Below are positions 27,639-37,300 of a stretch of DNA of 64,000 bases, piece by piece; the first letter of the stretch is position 1, and the number at the start of each line of letters is the position of its first letter. A program made the translations under genes and the position numbers. Source of the stretch: Phaeobacter sp. B1627. GTDB taxonomy: Bacteria > Pseudomonadota > Alphaproteobacteria > Rhodobacterales > Rhodobacteraceae. The DNA is taken from assembly GCF_006265095.1 (NCBI RefSeq), contig NZ_VCNK01000012.1, forward strand, positions 1-64,000. Reading direction: 5' to 3'. The notes below the pieces were generated by a model, which was not told the origin of the DNA, searched no databases, and saw nothing but the letters and a program-made list of their open reading frames with translations.

Positions 27639-28813
27639 TTTCGCGCAGCCTCCTGTTGTTGCGGCGGATCACCCGTCAGCTGTGGTTCAGGGTGGTCGCA
27701 CTTTCGCTGTTTTCGCTGCTGGCGCTGGCCGTCGCGCCGCTGCTGACACCGGTCCTGCCGGAAGATCTGTCCGACCGCTTTGGCCGCGAGGCCGTGCTGC
27801 CGGTCCTGACGATCCTCGCGTCGGGGATGCTGGCGGTGACGACGTTTTCCCTGAACGTCATGGTCAGCGCCTACCGCACGGCATCGTCCATGGCGACGCC
27901 CCGCGTCTACCGTCTGCTGCTGGAAGATACGGTGACGCAGAGTGTGCTCGCCACCTTTACCGGCGGGTTTGTCTATTCTCTGAGTGCGATTATCCTGTTT
28001 CGGGCGCAGATCTATACGCCGCAGGCGGCGATTGTCGTGTTTGGCATCACGGTTCTGGTCGTGATCCTGATCGTGGTCGCCATCCTGCGTTGGATCGACC
28101 ACCTGTCGGATCTCGGCAGCATGGATCACACGCTGCGCCTGATCGAGACCCGGTGCCGCGACAGTTTGCTGGCACGCAAGGACACCCCCTGTCTCGGCGG
28201 GAACTGTGGCGAAGCCCCGCCCCCGCAGGACGCCACCGCGATCCCCGCGGCCCGCAGCGGGTTTGTCCGCTTTGCCGATATGGCCGCGCTGAACACGCTC
28301 GCCGAAAAAGCCGACGTGGAGGTGCATCTGATCCGGCTGCCCGGTGAATATGTGTTGCAGGATCGCCCGGTTGCCGTGGCAGAGGGGGCGGATCAGACAT
28401 TCTGCAAGGCGGCGTCCGGCCTGATCGACATCGGCGACGTGCGGAGTTTCGAACAGGATCCGTCCTTTGGCCTGACCCTTTTGGCGGAAACAGCGCAGCG
28501 CGCCCTGTCCCCCGGTGTCAACGATCCCGGCACTGCGATCGAGGTGCTCGGCCGTATCGAGCGCCTGTTGTGGGAGAACCTGCCAAAAGACACAGAGGCG
28601 GGCCGTGACGACATCCGGTTTCCGCGGGTGCATCTGGCGCCGGTCACGGCAAAAGAGTTGCTGAAAGCCAGCTTCCCCCCCATTTTCCGCAACGGGGGCG
28701 ACACGCCAGAAGTCATGGAATGGCTGGAAAAAGCCCTGACCGCGCTGGAAGACCACCCGAACGCCCCCATGAGCACCGCAGCGCGCGAGATGCGCGGCTC
28801 CCTGTTCGGCTGA
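27635..28813 (+). CDS. DUF2254 membrane protein
   Basis: The 392-residue protein has four N-terminal membrane helices (about residues 15-38, 55-77, 107-127, 131-151) and a soluble C-terminal domain, the layout of DUF2254 proteins. Conserved pieces include TFSLNVMVSAYRTASSMATPR and ALSPGVNDPGTAIEVLGRI. Function is unknown. It is translationally coupled to the GGCT gene and ends at a rho-independent terminator. Confidence 0.85.
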   Translation: MISRSLLLLRRITRQLWFRVVALSLFSLLALAVAPLLTPVLPEDLSDRFGREAVLPVLTILASGMLAVTTFSLNVMVSAYRTASSMATPRVYRLLLEDTVTQSVLATFTGGFVYSLSAIILFRAQIYTPQAAIVVFGITVLVVILIVVAILRWIDHLSDLGSMDHTLRLIETRCRDSLLARKDTPCLGGNCGEAPPPQDATAIPAARSGFVRFADMAALNTLAEKADVEVHLIRLPGEYVLQDRPVAVAEGADQTFCKAASGLIDIGDVRSFEQDPSFGLTLLAETAQRALSPGVNDPGTAIEVLGRIERLLWENLPKDTEAGRDDIRFPRVHLAPVTAKELLKASFPPIFRNGGDTPEVMEWLEKALTALEDHPNAPMSTAAREMRGSLFG

Positions 28814-28838
28814 GCGCCGCCGGGCGCGCGCGGAAAAA

Positions 28839-28871
28839 CGGGCAGCCCGCTCCGGACTGCCCGCCATTTTT
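28839..28871 (+). terminator. terminator after the DUF2254 gene
   Basis: CGGGCAG (28839-28845) pairs with CTGCCCG (28857-28863), followed by CCATTTTT. It lies 26 bases after the stop codon. Confidence 0.8.
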
Positions 28872-28873
28872 CA

Positions 28874-28909
28874 CTCTGTTCTTCGCTGTGTTCTTCGCTG
28901 TGTTTTCAG
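28874..28909. repeat. three 12-bp direct repeats
   Basis: CTCTGTTCTTCG, CTGTGTTCTTCG and CTGTGTTTTCAG follow one another between the terminator of the DUF2254 gene and the convergent gltX stop. Confidence 0.8.
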
Positions 28910-28927
28910 ACCGGCGATGATCCGCGC

Positions 28928-30253
28928 CTAGCCGCGCGCACGCACCACCTGCATCAGCGCCAGCAGCGCCGACATGTCTGGACCCCGCTCCATACCGGTG
29001 ACGGCCTTGCGCAGCGGCATGAACAGCCCCTTGCCCTTGCGCCCGGTCTTCTCTTTCACCTCGGCAGTCCATTTGCCCCAGGTCTCGCTGTCGTAGGGGC
29101 CTTCGGGCAAAAGCGCCATGGCTTCGGCAATGAAGTCGGCGTCTTCCTCGGCGATCAGAGGCTCCGCCCCGTCCCGGCAAAGCGCCCACCAGCCTTCAAG
29201 ATCCTTGAGGGTGGTGATGTTTTCCTTGGCCACCGCCCAGAAATCCTGCTGTTTGTCCTCGGGCACCCCGGCAGCATCGAGGTCCGCTTTCACCGCCGTG
29301 TGCGGCAGGGTTTGCAGGTAGCGGGCCGTCAGAGGATAGAGATCCTGGCTGTCGAGTTTGGTCGGTGCGGAGCCAAAGCGGCCGAGGTCGAACCCATCGA
29401 TCAACTCGGCCATATCAGTGCGCAATTCGATCGGATCCGAGGACCCCAGACGGGCCAGCAGCGACAGCAGGGCCATCGGTTGCACCCCCGCCTCGCGCAG
29501 GTCACGCAGAGCAAGCGTGCCGAGACGTTTCGACAACGCCTCGCCCTGGGGGCCGGTCAGCAGGGAATGGTGGGCAAACTCCGGGCAGGTGCCGCCCAGC
29601 GCCTTGATGATCTGGATCTGGGTCGCCGTGTTGGTCACATGGTCTGAGCCCCGCACCACATGGGTCACGCCCATCTCGGTATCATCGACCACCGAGGCGA
29701 TGGTGTAGAGCACCTGGCCATCACCGCGGATCAGCACCGGATCGGACACGGACGCCGCATCGATGGAGATATCGCCGAGAATGCCATCGCTCCATTCGAT
29801 CCGCTCGTGATCGAGTTTGAAACGCCAGACGCCATTGCCGCGCTCGGCCCGCAATGCGGCCTGTTCGTCGGCGCTGAGGCTCAATGCCGCCCGGTCATAG
29901 ACCGGTGGCTTGCCCATATTGAGCTGCTTCTTGCGCTTGAGATCCAGTTCGGTGGGGGTCTCGAAGGCTTCGTAGAAGCGGCCGATTGCACGCAGCTTGT
30001 CGGCCGCCTCGGCATATCGGTCGAGCCGCTCGGACTGGCGCTCCATCCGGTCCCAGGTCAAGCCGAGCCATTCCAGATCATGTTGGATCGCGTCGACATA
30101 TTCCTGCTTTGAGCGCTCCGGATCGGTATCATCGATACGCAGGATGAAGCTGCCGCCGGCCTTGCGGGCGATCATATAGTTCATCAGCGCAGTGCGCAGG
30201 TTGCCCACGTGGATATAGCCGGTGGGTGACGGCGCGAAACGGGTGGTGGTCAT
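28928..30253 (-). CDS. gltX: glutamyl-tRNA synthetase
   Basis: This class I enzyme charges tRNA-Glu and, if non-discriminating, also tRNA-Gln. The 441-residue product has the HIGH motif as SPTGYIHVGN near residue 10 and the KMSKS loop as ALSKRLG near residue 245. The C-terminal anticodon-binding domain is complete. AGGAG precedes the ATG by 7 bases. Many alphaproteobacteria carry two gltX genes and this length matches the shorter class; which tRNAs it charges is not decided by the sequence alone. Confidence 0.96.
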   Translation of the reverse strand: MTTTRFAPSPTGYIHVGNLRTALMNYMIARKAGGSFILRIDDTDPERSKQEYVDAIQHDLEWLGLTWDRMERQSERLDRYAEAADKLRAIGRFYEAFETPTELDLKRKKQLNMGKPPVYDRAALSLSADEQAALRAERGNGVWRFKLDHERIEWSDGILGDISIDAASVSDPVLIRGDGQVLYTIASVVDDTEMGVTHVVRGSDHVTNTATQIQIIKALGGTCPEFAHHSLLTGPQGEALSKRLGTLALRDLREAGVQPMALLSLLARLGSSDPIELRTDMAELIDGFDLGRFGSAPTKLDSQDLYPLTARYLQTLPHTAVKADLDAAGVPEDKQQDFWAVAKENITTLKDLEGWWALCRDGAEPLIAEEDADFIAEAMALLPEGPYDSETWGKWTAEVKEKTGRKGKGLFMPLRKAVTGMERGPDMSALLALMQVVRARG

Positions 30254-30322
30254 CGCAATTCTCCTGTTGGCCTTGCTGTGTCACAGGAGCGCGCAATTGT
30301 CCAGTTTTGCAGGCGTATCATG

Positions 30323-30373
30323 ACGCCCCTGACGGGGCGTGGCCTCCGGCGGAGGTATTTGGAAAAAGATGAA
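30323..30373 (+). repeat. REP-like element, copy 2
   Basis: Two small hairpins (ACGCCCC-TGAC-GGGGCGT and CCTCC-GGC-GGAGG) precede a tail TATTTGGAAAAAGATGAA. The 23 bases at 30351-30373 match 20 of 23 at 13381-13403. It lies in the gap between the divergent gltX and the metallo-beta-lactamase-fold gene. Confidence 0.55.
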
Positions 30374-30469
30374 GCCGTGGCCCCCCACGCATTCGTGAAC
30401 ATGCAACGGCTGATTTGGTCATGGGATGCGCTAGTGTCGAAGCATCAGTTCCATCAGGGAGAATTTAGC

Positions 30470-31408
30470 ATGACTTTGAACCTGACCCGCCGCGCCGCAC
30501 TCGCCGGTGTGACAGCGGCCCCTTTTGCCGCCTCGGTGGCCTCGCCCCTGCGCGCTGCAGGCCACGGCGATGCGCCGAAACCCTTGCATGCCCGCGCGTT
30601 CAAAGTGGGAGATTATACGGTGCACAGCCTGTTGGCGGGCACGACAGCACGCGACGGGGTTCAGGACATTTTCGGCGGCGGCGCCACGGATGAGGCCTTT
30701 GCCGGGGTCGCGGCAGAGAATTTCATCCCGCCCGACACTGCGCAGTTTTATTTCACCCCGACCCTCGTGGATACCGGCAGCCAGAAGATCCTGTTCGACA
30801 CCGGTCTGAATGCCGGTGGCATTACTGCGGCGCTGGCGGATGCGGGTGTGGTGCCGGAGGAGATCGACGTGGTTGTCCTGACACATATGCATGGTGACCA
30901 TATCGGTGGCATGACCGCGGATGACGGCGCTGTGACATTTGCCAATGCCCGGTATGTGACCGCCGCGCGCGAGTATGATCACTGGACCGGCCTGCCCGAG
31001 GGCAATGGTGGCGGCGACCGCGTGCGGGCCTCTGTTTCTCCGCAGGCCGAGAAGATGACGTTTATCGAGGATGGCGGCACTGTGGCCTCGGGCGTGACCG
31101 GGATGGCCGCATTCGGGCACACGCCGGGCCATATGGTCTACATGATCGAGAGCGGCGGCCAGCAATTGCTGCTGACGGCGGATCTGGCCAATCACTATGT
31201 ATTCCCCTTTGCCCATCCTGAATGGCAGACCAGTTTTGACACCGACAAGGACGCGGCCTCGGCCTCCCGGCGTCGGGTGCTGGAGATGCTGGCCGACAGC
31301 CGGGTTCCGATGATCGGCTACCACATGCCGTTTCCTGCCGCAGGTTTTGTGGAAAAACGTGGCGAGGGATTTCGGTTCGTGCCTGTGAGCTATCAGATGA
31401 TGGGCTGA
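30470..31408 (+). CDS. Tat-exported metallo-beta-lactamase-fold protein
   Basis: The 312-residue protein begins with a Tat signal (LTRRAALAGVTAAPFAASVASPLRA). The zinc motif HxHxDH appears as HMHGDHIGG near residue 143, and further ligands as GHTPGH and TADLANH. The fold is the quorum-quenching/hydrolase branch of the family, but the substrate is unknown; periplasmic location is expected. GGGAGA lies 8 bases before the chosen ATG; the frame is open upstream to 30278 but covers the REP-like element, so an earlier start is unlikely. Confidence 0.88.
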   Translation: MTLNLTRRAALAGVTAAPFAASVASPLRAAGHGDAPKPLHARAFKVGDYTVHSLLAGTTARDGVQDIFGGGATDEAFAGVAAENFIPPDTAQFYFTPTLVDTGSQKILFDTGLNAGGITAALADAGVVPEEIDVVVLTHMHGDHIGGMTADDGAVTFANARYVTAAREYDHWTGLPEGNGGGDRVRASVSPQAEKMTFIEDGGTVASGVTGMAAFGHTPGHMVYMIESGGQQLLLTADLANHYVFPFAHPEWQTSFDTDKDAASASRRRVLEMLADSRVPMIGYHMPFPAAGFVEKRGEGFRFVPVSYQMMG

Positions 31409-31492
31409 GGCCCGCTCCGGCCGACGGAGAGGCGTGCTCGGCCGGCAGTGTCGTAGTTGACAGTGTCGGCCGTGCCTGCAGACCCGGACCTG

Positions 31493-31516
31493 GGCCCCGA
31501 TCTGGTGGTCGGGGCC
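31493..31516. terminator. hairpin between convergent genes
   Basis: GGCCCCGA (31493-31500) pairs with TCGGGGCC (31509-31516) across an 8-base loop, between the metallo-beta-lactamase-fold gene and the convergent oxidoreductase gene. No clear T run. Confidence 0.5.
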
Positions 31517-31523
31517 TTGGGGA

Positions 31524-32819
31524 TCAGAAGCGGCTGAGGCGGAAGGGTCGCGGATCCACGATCGGGGTGTCGCCGGTGACCAGATCCGCCGTCAGACGGC
31601 CAGCCGCCGGGCCGATGCCAAAACCGTGGCCGCTGTATCCCGTCGACAGGAACAGACCCGGACGGGCCTGCACTTCGGAGATCACCGGAATTTCATCAGG
31701 CGTCACGTCGATCAGCCCGCCCCAGCTCTGGGTGACATCCGCCTGCGCCAGCGCCGGGAATGCATCGCGCGCTGCTGCCAGCGCGCGGCGCAGGGCTTTT
31801 TGCGAGGGCTGTGGGTCGAGGACGCGTGTCTCTTCAAACGGGGTCCGGTCCTGCGCGCCCCAAGGACGGTCCTGCGCGGCCTCGATCCCCCATCGCCCGG
31901 AGACGCGGAAGCGGACCGCGCTGATATCCTTCAGAAAGGCCGGCAGGAAGCGGTGACCGATGCGGAACGTATCCGGCACGATATCAAACGTATTCTCGCC
32001 CGCTGTGGCGACGGTAAATCCACCATCGGCGCGTTTGCGTATGGAAAAGCCCCTGGTCCAGAGCGCCGTCTCCGTCACACCTGCCACAGGCGACAGGCGC
32101 ATGACAGAGTTCAGCACCTTGAGTTGCGGCAGGAAAACTCCTTCGTTGCGCAAAAACAGCCGCGACCAGGCCCCGCCCGCAAGCACAACTGCCGTTGCGT
32201 TGACGCGCCCCTTTTCGGTGAAGACACCCCGAATACGCCCGGCCTCGACATCCAGAGCCCGCACGGCACAGCCCGTCACGATCACGGCCCCCTTGTCGCG
32301 CGCAGCGGAGGCAATGGCATGCGTTGCTGCCTGCGGCTCCGCCCGGCCGTCCTGTGGCGTGTGATAGCCTGCGCGCAGCCGGTTGCCATAGCCCGGCGCC
32401 AGTGCCTCAAGACCGGCAGACCGCAGCATCTTTCCTTCGACATCGAAATCCTTGAGATGCTCGGCCCATTTGGCGAGTTCTGCTTCACGGCGCCGCGTAC
32501 GTGCCGTGAAAACAATGCCCGATCGCGTATAGCCTGTCTTGTGGCCGGTCCGCTCGTCGAGCCCCTCCCACAATCGCAGCGCATGCGCCATCAGCTCCAT
32601 TTCGCGCGGATCCCGCTGAGACATCCGCACCCAGCCCCAATTGCGCGAGCTCTGTTCGCCGGCAATCATGCCCTTTTCGCAAAGCAACACAGAGTGACCG
32701 CGTTCGGTCAGCTCCAGCGCGGTCGACGCACCGATGATGCCGCCGCCGATGACGACGACGTCAACCGTGTGCGGCAGGGCACGGTCACCGTTGAACTGAG
32801 GCAGCTGTGGTCCAAGCAT
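31524..32819 (-). CDS. FAD-dependent oxidoreductase, DadA/glycine oxidase family
   Basis: The 431-residue protein has the Rossmann motif VVVIGGGIIGASTALEL near residue 20, a second FAD segment SSRNWGWVRMSQRD typical of this Rhodobacterales branch, and the C-terminal GYSGHGFGIGPAAGRLTADL. Members oxidise amino acids or N-methylated amines at a flavin; the substrate cannot be read off. No dehydrogenase partner or transporter lies beside it. Transcription is convergent with the preceding gene. Confidence 0.85.
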   Translation of the reverse strand: MLGPQLPQFNGDRALPHTVDVVVIGGGIIGASTALELTERGHSVLLCEKGMIAGEQSSRNWGWVRMSQRDPREMELMAHALRLWEGLDERTGHKTGYTRSGIVFTARTRRREAELAKWAEHLKDFDVEGKMLRSAGLEALAPGYGNRLRAGYHTPQDGRAEPQAATHAIASAARDKGAVIVTGCAVRALDVEAGRIRGVFTEKGRVNATAVVLAGGAWSRLFLRNEGVFLPQLKVLNSVMRLSPVAGVTETALWTRGFSIRKRADGGFTVATAGENTFDIVPDTFRIGHRFLPAFLKDISAVRFRVSGRWGIEAAQDRPWGAQDRTPFEETRVLDPQPSQKALRRALAAARDAFPALAQADVTQSWGGLIDVTPDEIPVISEVQARPGLFLSTGYSGHGFGIGPAAGRLTADLVTGDTPIVDPRPFRLSRF

Positions 32820-32952
32820 GGCTTCTTCTATTCCGCGTGGATTTGACGGGTCTACACGTCAATGGAAACAAGGGGACGGTTCCCCCGCTCTGTGCTCTCA
32901 GGGCCTCAATCAGGGCCGGATCGGTCTTGGTTTGGGCGTTCAAGCCCCGCGA

Positions 32953-34611
32953 TCAGGACGGATCGCGCCACCGGTTCACAATGGGATAGCGCCGGTCCAG
33001 CCAGAAGGCCCGTTTTGTCAGCCGCGCCCCGGGCGCCGACTGAAACCGTTTGTATTCGCTGATGTAGATCAGATGCTCCACCCGTTTGGCCACATCGCGG
33101 TCGAACCCGGCAGCGACACAGTCGGCGATCGACCCGTCCTGATCCACAAGTATATCCAGAATCGCGTCCAGCTCCGGATAATCCGGCAGGCTGTCGCTGT
33201 CTTTCTGATCTTCGCGCAACTCGGCGCTTGGGGGTTTGTCGATCACGCTCGGGCGGATGACCTCGCCTTCGGGTCCCATCATCCAGGAACGGTGATTGGC
33301 ATTGCGCCAGCGGCAGGTTTCGAACACCCGCGTCTTGTAGAGATCCTTGATCGGATTATAGCCGCCATTCATATCGCCGTAGATCGTGGCATATCCGACT
33401 GCGACCTCGGACTTGTTACCCGTGGTCAACAGCATCTCGCCGAATTTGTTCGACATGGCCATCAACAGCAAACCGCGCAGGCGCGACTGGATGTTTTCTT
33501 CGGTCACATCGGCCTCGCGCCCAGCAAACAGAGGCGCCAGCGTGTTGGTGATCGCGCTGCGCCCTTCGGAGATCGGCACATAGTCGTAGTGAACGCCCAG
33601 CGCTTTTGCCACCGCCTCCGCATCGTCCAGAGAGTCCTGCGAGGTGTATTCCGACGGCAGCATCACGCAGCGCACATTCCCTGCCCCCACCGCGTCCACC
33701 GCGATGGCCGCCACAATAGCGGAATCGACGCCGCCGGACAGGCCGAGCAGCACCTTGTGAAACCCCGTCTTGGCCAGATAGTCGCGCAGGCTCTGAACCA
33801 TTACGTGATAGTCCTGCTCCCATGCATCGGGGAGCGACGCCTTGTCGCCTTCGACGATGCGCCAGCCCTCGGGTCTGCGTTCCAGATCGAGCTGCGTCAC
33901 CGCCTCGTCAAAGACCGGCATCTGAACGGCCAGCCCGCCGCCGGGGTTCAAGGCAAAACTGCCGCCATCAAACACCTGATCGTCCTGCCCCCCGACCATA
34001 TTGAGGTAGATCACCGGCAGGCCCGTCTCGACCGAGCGGGCGACCATGTGGTTCACCCGTGTCTCCATCTTGCCGCGATAATAGGGCGAGCCGTTCGGGA
34101 TCAAAAGAAACTCCGCCCCGGTTTCTTCGAGGGTTTCCGCCACATCCTCGTGCCAGCCATCCTCGCAGATCGGACTGCCGATGCGGGTATTGCCGACCGC
34201 ATAGGGCCCGCCCAACGGCCCCGCATCAAAAATCCGGACCTCGTCGAAAACCGTCTCGTTCGGCAGGTGGTGCTTCAGGCACTTGGACGCCACACGACCG
34301 TCCTTCAGTATCAGATAGGCGTTGTACAGCTTGCCGTCCTCGGCCCAGGGGCCGCCAATCGCCAGCGCGGGGCCGTCCGCAGTGGCCTGCGCCAGCGCTT
34401 CGACCTCCGCCATGGCGGCTGCGTGAAAGGCGGGCTTCATCACCAGATCCTGCGCGTTGTAGCCGGTGATGAACATTTCCGGCAGAGCGACCAGATCGGC
34501 CCCGGCATCTCGGCCTTGCTCCCATGCGGCGAGGGCCTTGGCTGCATTGCCAGCCAGATCCCCCACTGTCGGGTTCAGCTGCGCCAGAGTTACGCGAAAT
34601 CTATCGGCCAT
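32953..34611 (-). CDS. nadE: NAD+ synthase, glutamine-hydrolysing
   Basis: NadE amidates deamido-NAD, the last step of NAD synthesis and the step after NadD. The 552-residue product fuses an N-terminal nitrilase-type glutaminase (Glu in LPEMFITGY near residue 45, Lys in KCLKHHLPN, Cys in SPICEDGWHED) to a C-terminal ATP-pyrophosphatase domain with the P-loop LGLSGGVDSA near residue 290. The start at 34611 fits the family; the frame runs upstream to 35016 without support. It is divergent from the MORN gene. Confidence 0.96.
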   Translation of the reverse strand: MADRFRVTLAQLNPTVGDLAGNAAKALAAWEQGRDAGADLVALPEMFITGYNAQDLVMKPAFHAAAMAEVEALAQATADGPALAIGGPWAEDGKLYNAYLILKDGRVASKCLKHHLPNETVFDEVRIFDAGPLGGPYAVGNTRIGSPICEDGWHEDVAETLEETGAEFLLIPNGSPYYRGKMETRVNHMVARSVETGLPVIYLNMVGGQDDQVFDGGSFALNPGGGLAVQMPVFDEAVTQLDLERRPEGWRIVEGDKASLPDAWEQDYHVMVQSLRDYLAKTGFHKVLLGLSGGVDSAIVAAIAVDAVGAGNVRCVMLPSEYTSQDSLDDAEAVAKALGVHYDYVPISEGRSAITNTLAPLFAGREADVTEENIQSRLRGLLLMAMSNKFGEMLLTTGNKSEVAVGYATIYGDMNGGYNPIKDLYKTRVFETCRWRNANHRSWMMGPEGEVIRPSVIDKPPSAELREDQKDSDSLPDYPELDAILDILVDQDGSIADCVAAGFDRDVAKRVEHLIYISEYKRFQSAPGARLTKRAFWLDRRYPIVNRWRDPS

Positions 34612-34782
34612 CGTCCGGGGTCCCCAAAACTGTATCGTCAACAGCCGTGTAACAGATCTCCGCTGAAGGAAAAGACCGGCAAGGCAAAACCGTTGCGACA
34701 AAGCGACGGCTCGCATAGGTTCTGGGGAAAGCACCCCATAGTACAGGCAGCTCTCGTAATTTCTGAGGCAACTGAGGTTTCC

Positions 34783-36246
34783 ATGACCCGCATCGGCTCC
34801 ACTCTCGCTCTGACCTCCCTGCTGGCCCTGACTGCGGCAGCCGGGTTCCCCCCCGCTCTGGCCCAGGAGGCGCAGGTCCTGACCACACAGGACGAAATCG
34901 GCGGCGTCTACGAAGGCGAATTCAAGGGCGGGCTGCAACATGGTCAGGGCAGCTACAAACTGCCCAACGGGTATGAATACTCCGGCACCTGGGTCGAAGG
35001 GGAAATCCGTGGTCAAGGCGTCGCCCGCTTCCCGAACGGATCAGTCTATGAGGGAGAGTTCGTCAAGGGCAAACCCGAAGGCATCGGCAAGATTACCTTT
35101 TCCGATGGCGGCACCTATGAGGGCGAGTGGCACAACGGGGTGATCAACGGTCAGGGCATTGCGGTCTACGCCAATGGCGTGCGCTACGAGGGCGATTTTG
35201 TCGACGCCAAACACGAAGGCAGCGGCGTGATGCAAAACCCCGGTGGCTATGAATACGACGGCGATTGGGTCGCCGGGCGCAAAGAGGGGCTGGGCAAGAT
35301 CACATACCCCAACGGCGCCACCTATCAGGGCGGCATCTCGGACGGCAAGCTGGACGGGCTGGGAACGCTGGTGATGCCCGACGGGCTGAAATACGAAGGC
35401 GAATGGGCCGCTGACCAGATGAACGGCATGGGCACATTGACCCAGCCAAATGGCGACGTCTACGAGGGACCGCTGGTCAATGGTCGCCGCCACGGTGAAG
35501 GCAAGCTGACCTATGCCAACGGCGACATCTACGAAGGCATGTTCGAGGACGACCTGCGTCAGGGTCAGGGCACCTTTACCGGCACCGACGGCTACATCTA
35601 CACAGGCCAGTGGCAGGCTGGCCAGATCGAGGGCCAGGGCCATGTGACCTACCCGGATGGCTCCGTCTATGAGGGGGAGTTTCGCGATGATCTCGCCCAT
35701 GGCACCGGCAAGATCACCTATCCGGACGGCTCTACCTATGACGGCGACTGGATTGCCGGGGTGATCGAGGGCACTGGCGCCGCGAGTTATCCCAACGGCG
35801 TGACCTATGAGGGGTCCTTCAAGAACGCCAAAAACGATGGTCAGGGGGTGATGACCTATCCTGACGGCTATCGCTATGACGGCAGCTGGAAGGACGGATT
35901 GCGTCACGGAGAGGCCAAGGTGACCTATGCGGATGGGTCCATCTACGAAGGTCAGTTCGAAAGCGGCCAGCGTCATGGTGCCGGCAAGATCACCATGCCC
36001 GACGGCTTCAGCTACGAGGGCGATTGGGCCGAGGGCAAGATCAGCGGTCAGGGCGTGGCCACCTATGCCAATGGCGATGTCTATGAGGGCAGCTTTGTCA
36101 ATTCCAAGCGCCAGGGCCCCGGAACCATGCGCTACGCCTCCGGCCAAGAAGCCGCAGGAACGTGGGACAATGGCGCGCTCACAAGCAATGAGGACGCCGA
36201 TGCCGGGAATGCGGCCGCCGCCAGCGATGCAGCCGACACAGAATAA
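34783..36246 (+). CDS. periplasmic MORN-repeat protein
   Basis: The 487-residue protein has a Sec signal (STLALTSLLALTAAAGFPPALA) and then 18 consecutive 23-residue MORN repeats of the form YEGEW-x-GxxxGxGxxTYPNGxx (about residues 43-455), a partial 19th, and an acidic Ala-rich tail (NEDADAGNAAAASDAADTE). MORN sheets form long rigid plates that bind proteins or phospholipid. GAGG precedes the ATG. Repeat-to-repeat DNA divergence suggests old duplication. The function is unknown; an envelope scaffold is a plausible inference. It is followed 16 bases later by another gene. Confidence 0.88.
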   Translation: MTRIGSTLALTSLLALTAAAGFPPALAQEAQVLTTQDEIGGVYEGEFKGGLQHGQGSYKLPNGYEYSGTWVEGEIRGQGVARFPNGSVYEGEFVKGKPEGIGKITFSDGGTYEGEWHNGVINGQGIAVYANGVRYEGDFVDAKHEGSGVMQNPGGYEYDGDWVAGRKEGLGKITYPNGATYQGGISDGKLDGLGTLVMPDGLKYEGEWAADQMNGMGTLTQPNGDVYEGPLVNGRRHGEGKLTYANGDIYEGMFEDDLRQGQGTFTGTDGYIYTGQWQAGQIEGQGHVTYPDGSVYEGEFRDDLAHGTGKITYPDGSTYDGDWIAGVIEGTGAASYPNGVTYEGSFKNAKNDGQGVMTYPDGYRYDGSWKDGLRHGEAKVTYADGSIYEGQFESGQRHGAGKITMPDGFSYEGDWAEGKISGQGVATYANGDVYEGSFVNSKRQGPGTMRYASGQEAAGTWDNGALTSNEDADAGNAAAASDAADTE

Positions 36247-36262
36247 GACCGCCTGAACAACA

Positions 36263-37300
36263 ATGGCCACGCTCGTTTATCTGGTTCACGGGGATGCACC
36301 GCGTGCCCAGCAGCAACTGTCCTACAGCATCCTGTCCGCGCTCCGGCACGGGCTGGAGGGGATCGAAATCCTGCTGATCTGCGATGCGCCCAACCAGAGG
36401 CCGGATCTGCCGGTGCGCCATCATATCCTATCCGCAGAGACCACTGCGGCATGGGCAGATCAGAACAATACGCCATTGAAGCGGCTACGGGCCGCCCAAC
36501 TCGGCCTTGAGGTGACCGGAGGCAACATCTGCCTGATGGCCACAGACACCGCCTTCAAGGCTCCGCCCCGCCAGCTGTTCGACCTCATCACCGCCGGGGG
36601 GATCCTGGTTCAGGATCACGACGGCTGGCTGGCCGGGCGCTCCGACTGGGATCAGGTCATTGACGCGTGCCGGGGCACGCAGCTGGAGCCACAGGTTCAT
36701 GCGGGGGCTGCGATGTTTGACATCGGGGTTCTGGGCCTGACCCCGCAGGACGTGAATTTACTCTTTCATGTCGAAGAGCTGGCGAAATCTGCTGAAATTA
36801 AGGATCAGCCATCAGAAATCGAACAATTCGCGTTTTCCGCCGCAATCGAGTTGGAGGCGCGCGACGTGGTTTATGCACGCGACCACGTGATCCATTATGA
36901 CGGCTACATGCGCCATGTGTATCACGGCAGGTTTGATGCGATGTTTCCCCCCGGCGCCCCCGTCAACACGGCTCTGGCCCACCGTCTCCCGGCGATAACG
37001 GAGCCTCCGAAGCCGCTGCCTCTGAAACTGCGGGCCAAGGTCTTCGCGCTTCGTCATCGCATGGGGCGGGCGACGGAATTTGGCTATCTGGCCTATCTCT
37101 GCGCCTTTGCGGCCCCCACTGCAGAGGGACGGGATGTCTGGGCGAATATCGCGCTCGACATGATGATGAGGTCCAGCCGCTCCGCCGCGCAGATCGCGCA
37201 GCACCTGCCGCGACTGGCACCGGGAGCTATTGACGATGCCGGGCTGAGGCCCGCGACCCTCGCCCGATGGCGCCACTTCTGGGCCGCACGCGGCACCTGA
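36263..37300 (+). CDS. hypothetical protein, glycosyltransferase-like
   Basis: The 345-residue product has no signal peptide. The N-terminal third (TLVYLVHGDAP, IEILLICDAPN) reads as a Rossmann-like nucleotide-sugar fold, and ICLMATDTAF near residue 93 resembles a strand ending in the acidic metal motif of GT-A glycosyltransferases. Conserved His/Tyr (HYDGYMRHVYHG) follow. This is only a weak resemblance. The spacing of 16 bases suggests co-transcription with the MORN gene, though no ribosome-binding site is visible. Confidence 0.65.
   Translation: MATLVYLVHGDAPRAQQQLSYSILSALRHGLEGIEILLICDAPNQRPDLPVRHHILSAETTAAWADQNNTPLKRLRAAQLGLEVTGGNICLMATDTAFKAPPRQLFDLITAGGILVQDHDGWLAGRSDWDQVIDACRGTQLEPQVHAGAAMFDIGVLGLTPQDVNLLFHVEELAKSAEIKDQPSEIEQFAFSAAIELEARDVVYARDHVIHYDGYMRHVYHGRFDAMFPPGAPVNTALAHRLPAITEPPKPLPLKLRAKVFALRHRMGRATEFGYLAYLCAFAAPTAEGRDVWANIALDMMMRSSRSAAQIAQHLPRLAPGAIDDAGLRPATLARWRHFWAARGT

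Noticed and set aside
32818-34782. Plus-strand frame that would extend the MORN gene upstream for about 650 residues
   Set aside because: It is the antisense of nadE; the MORN gene has a ribosome-binding site and signal peptide at 34783.
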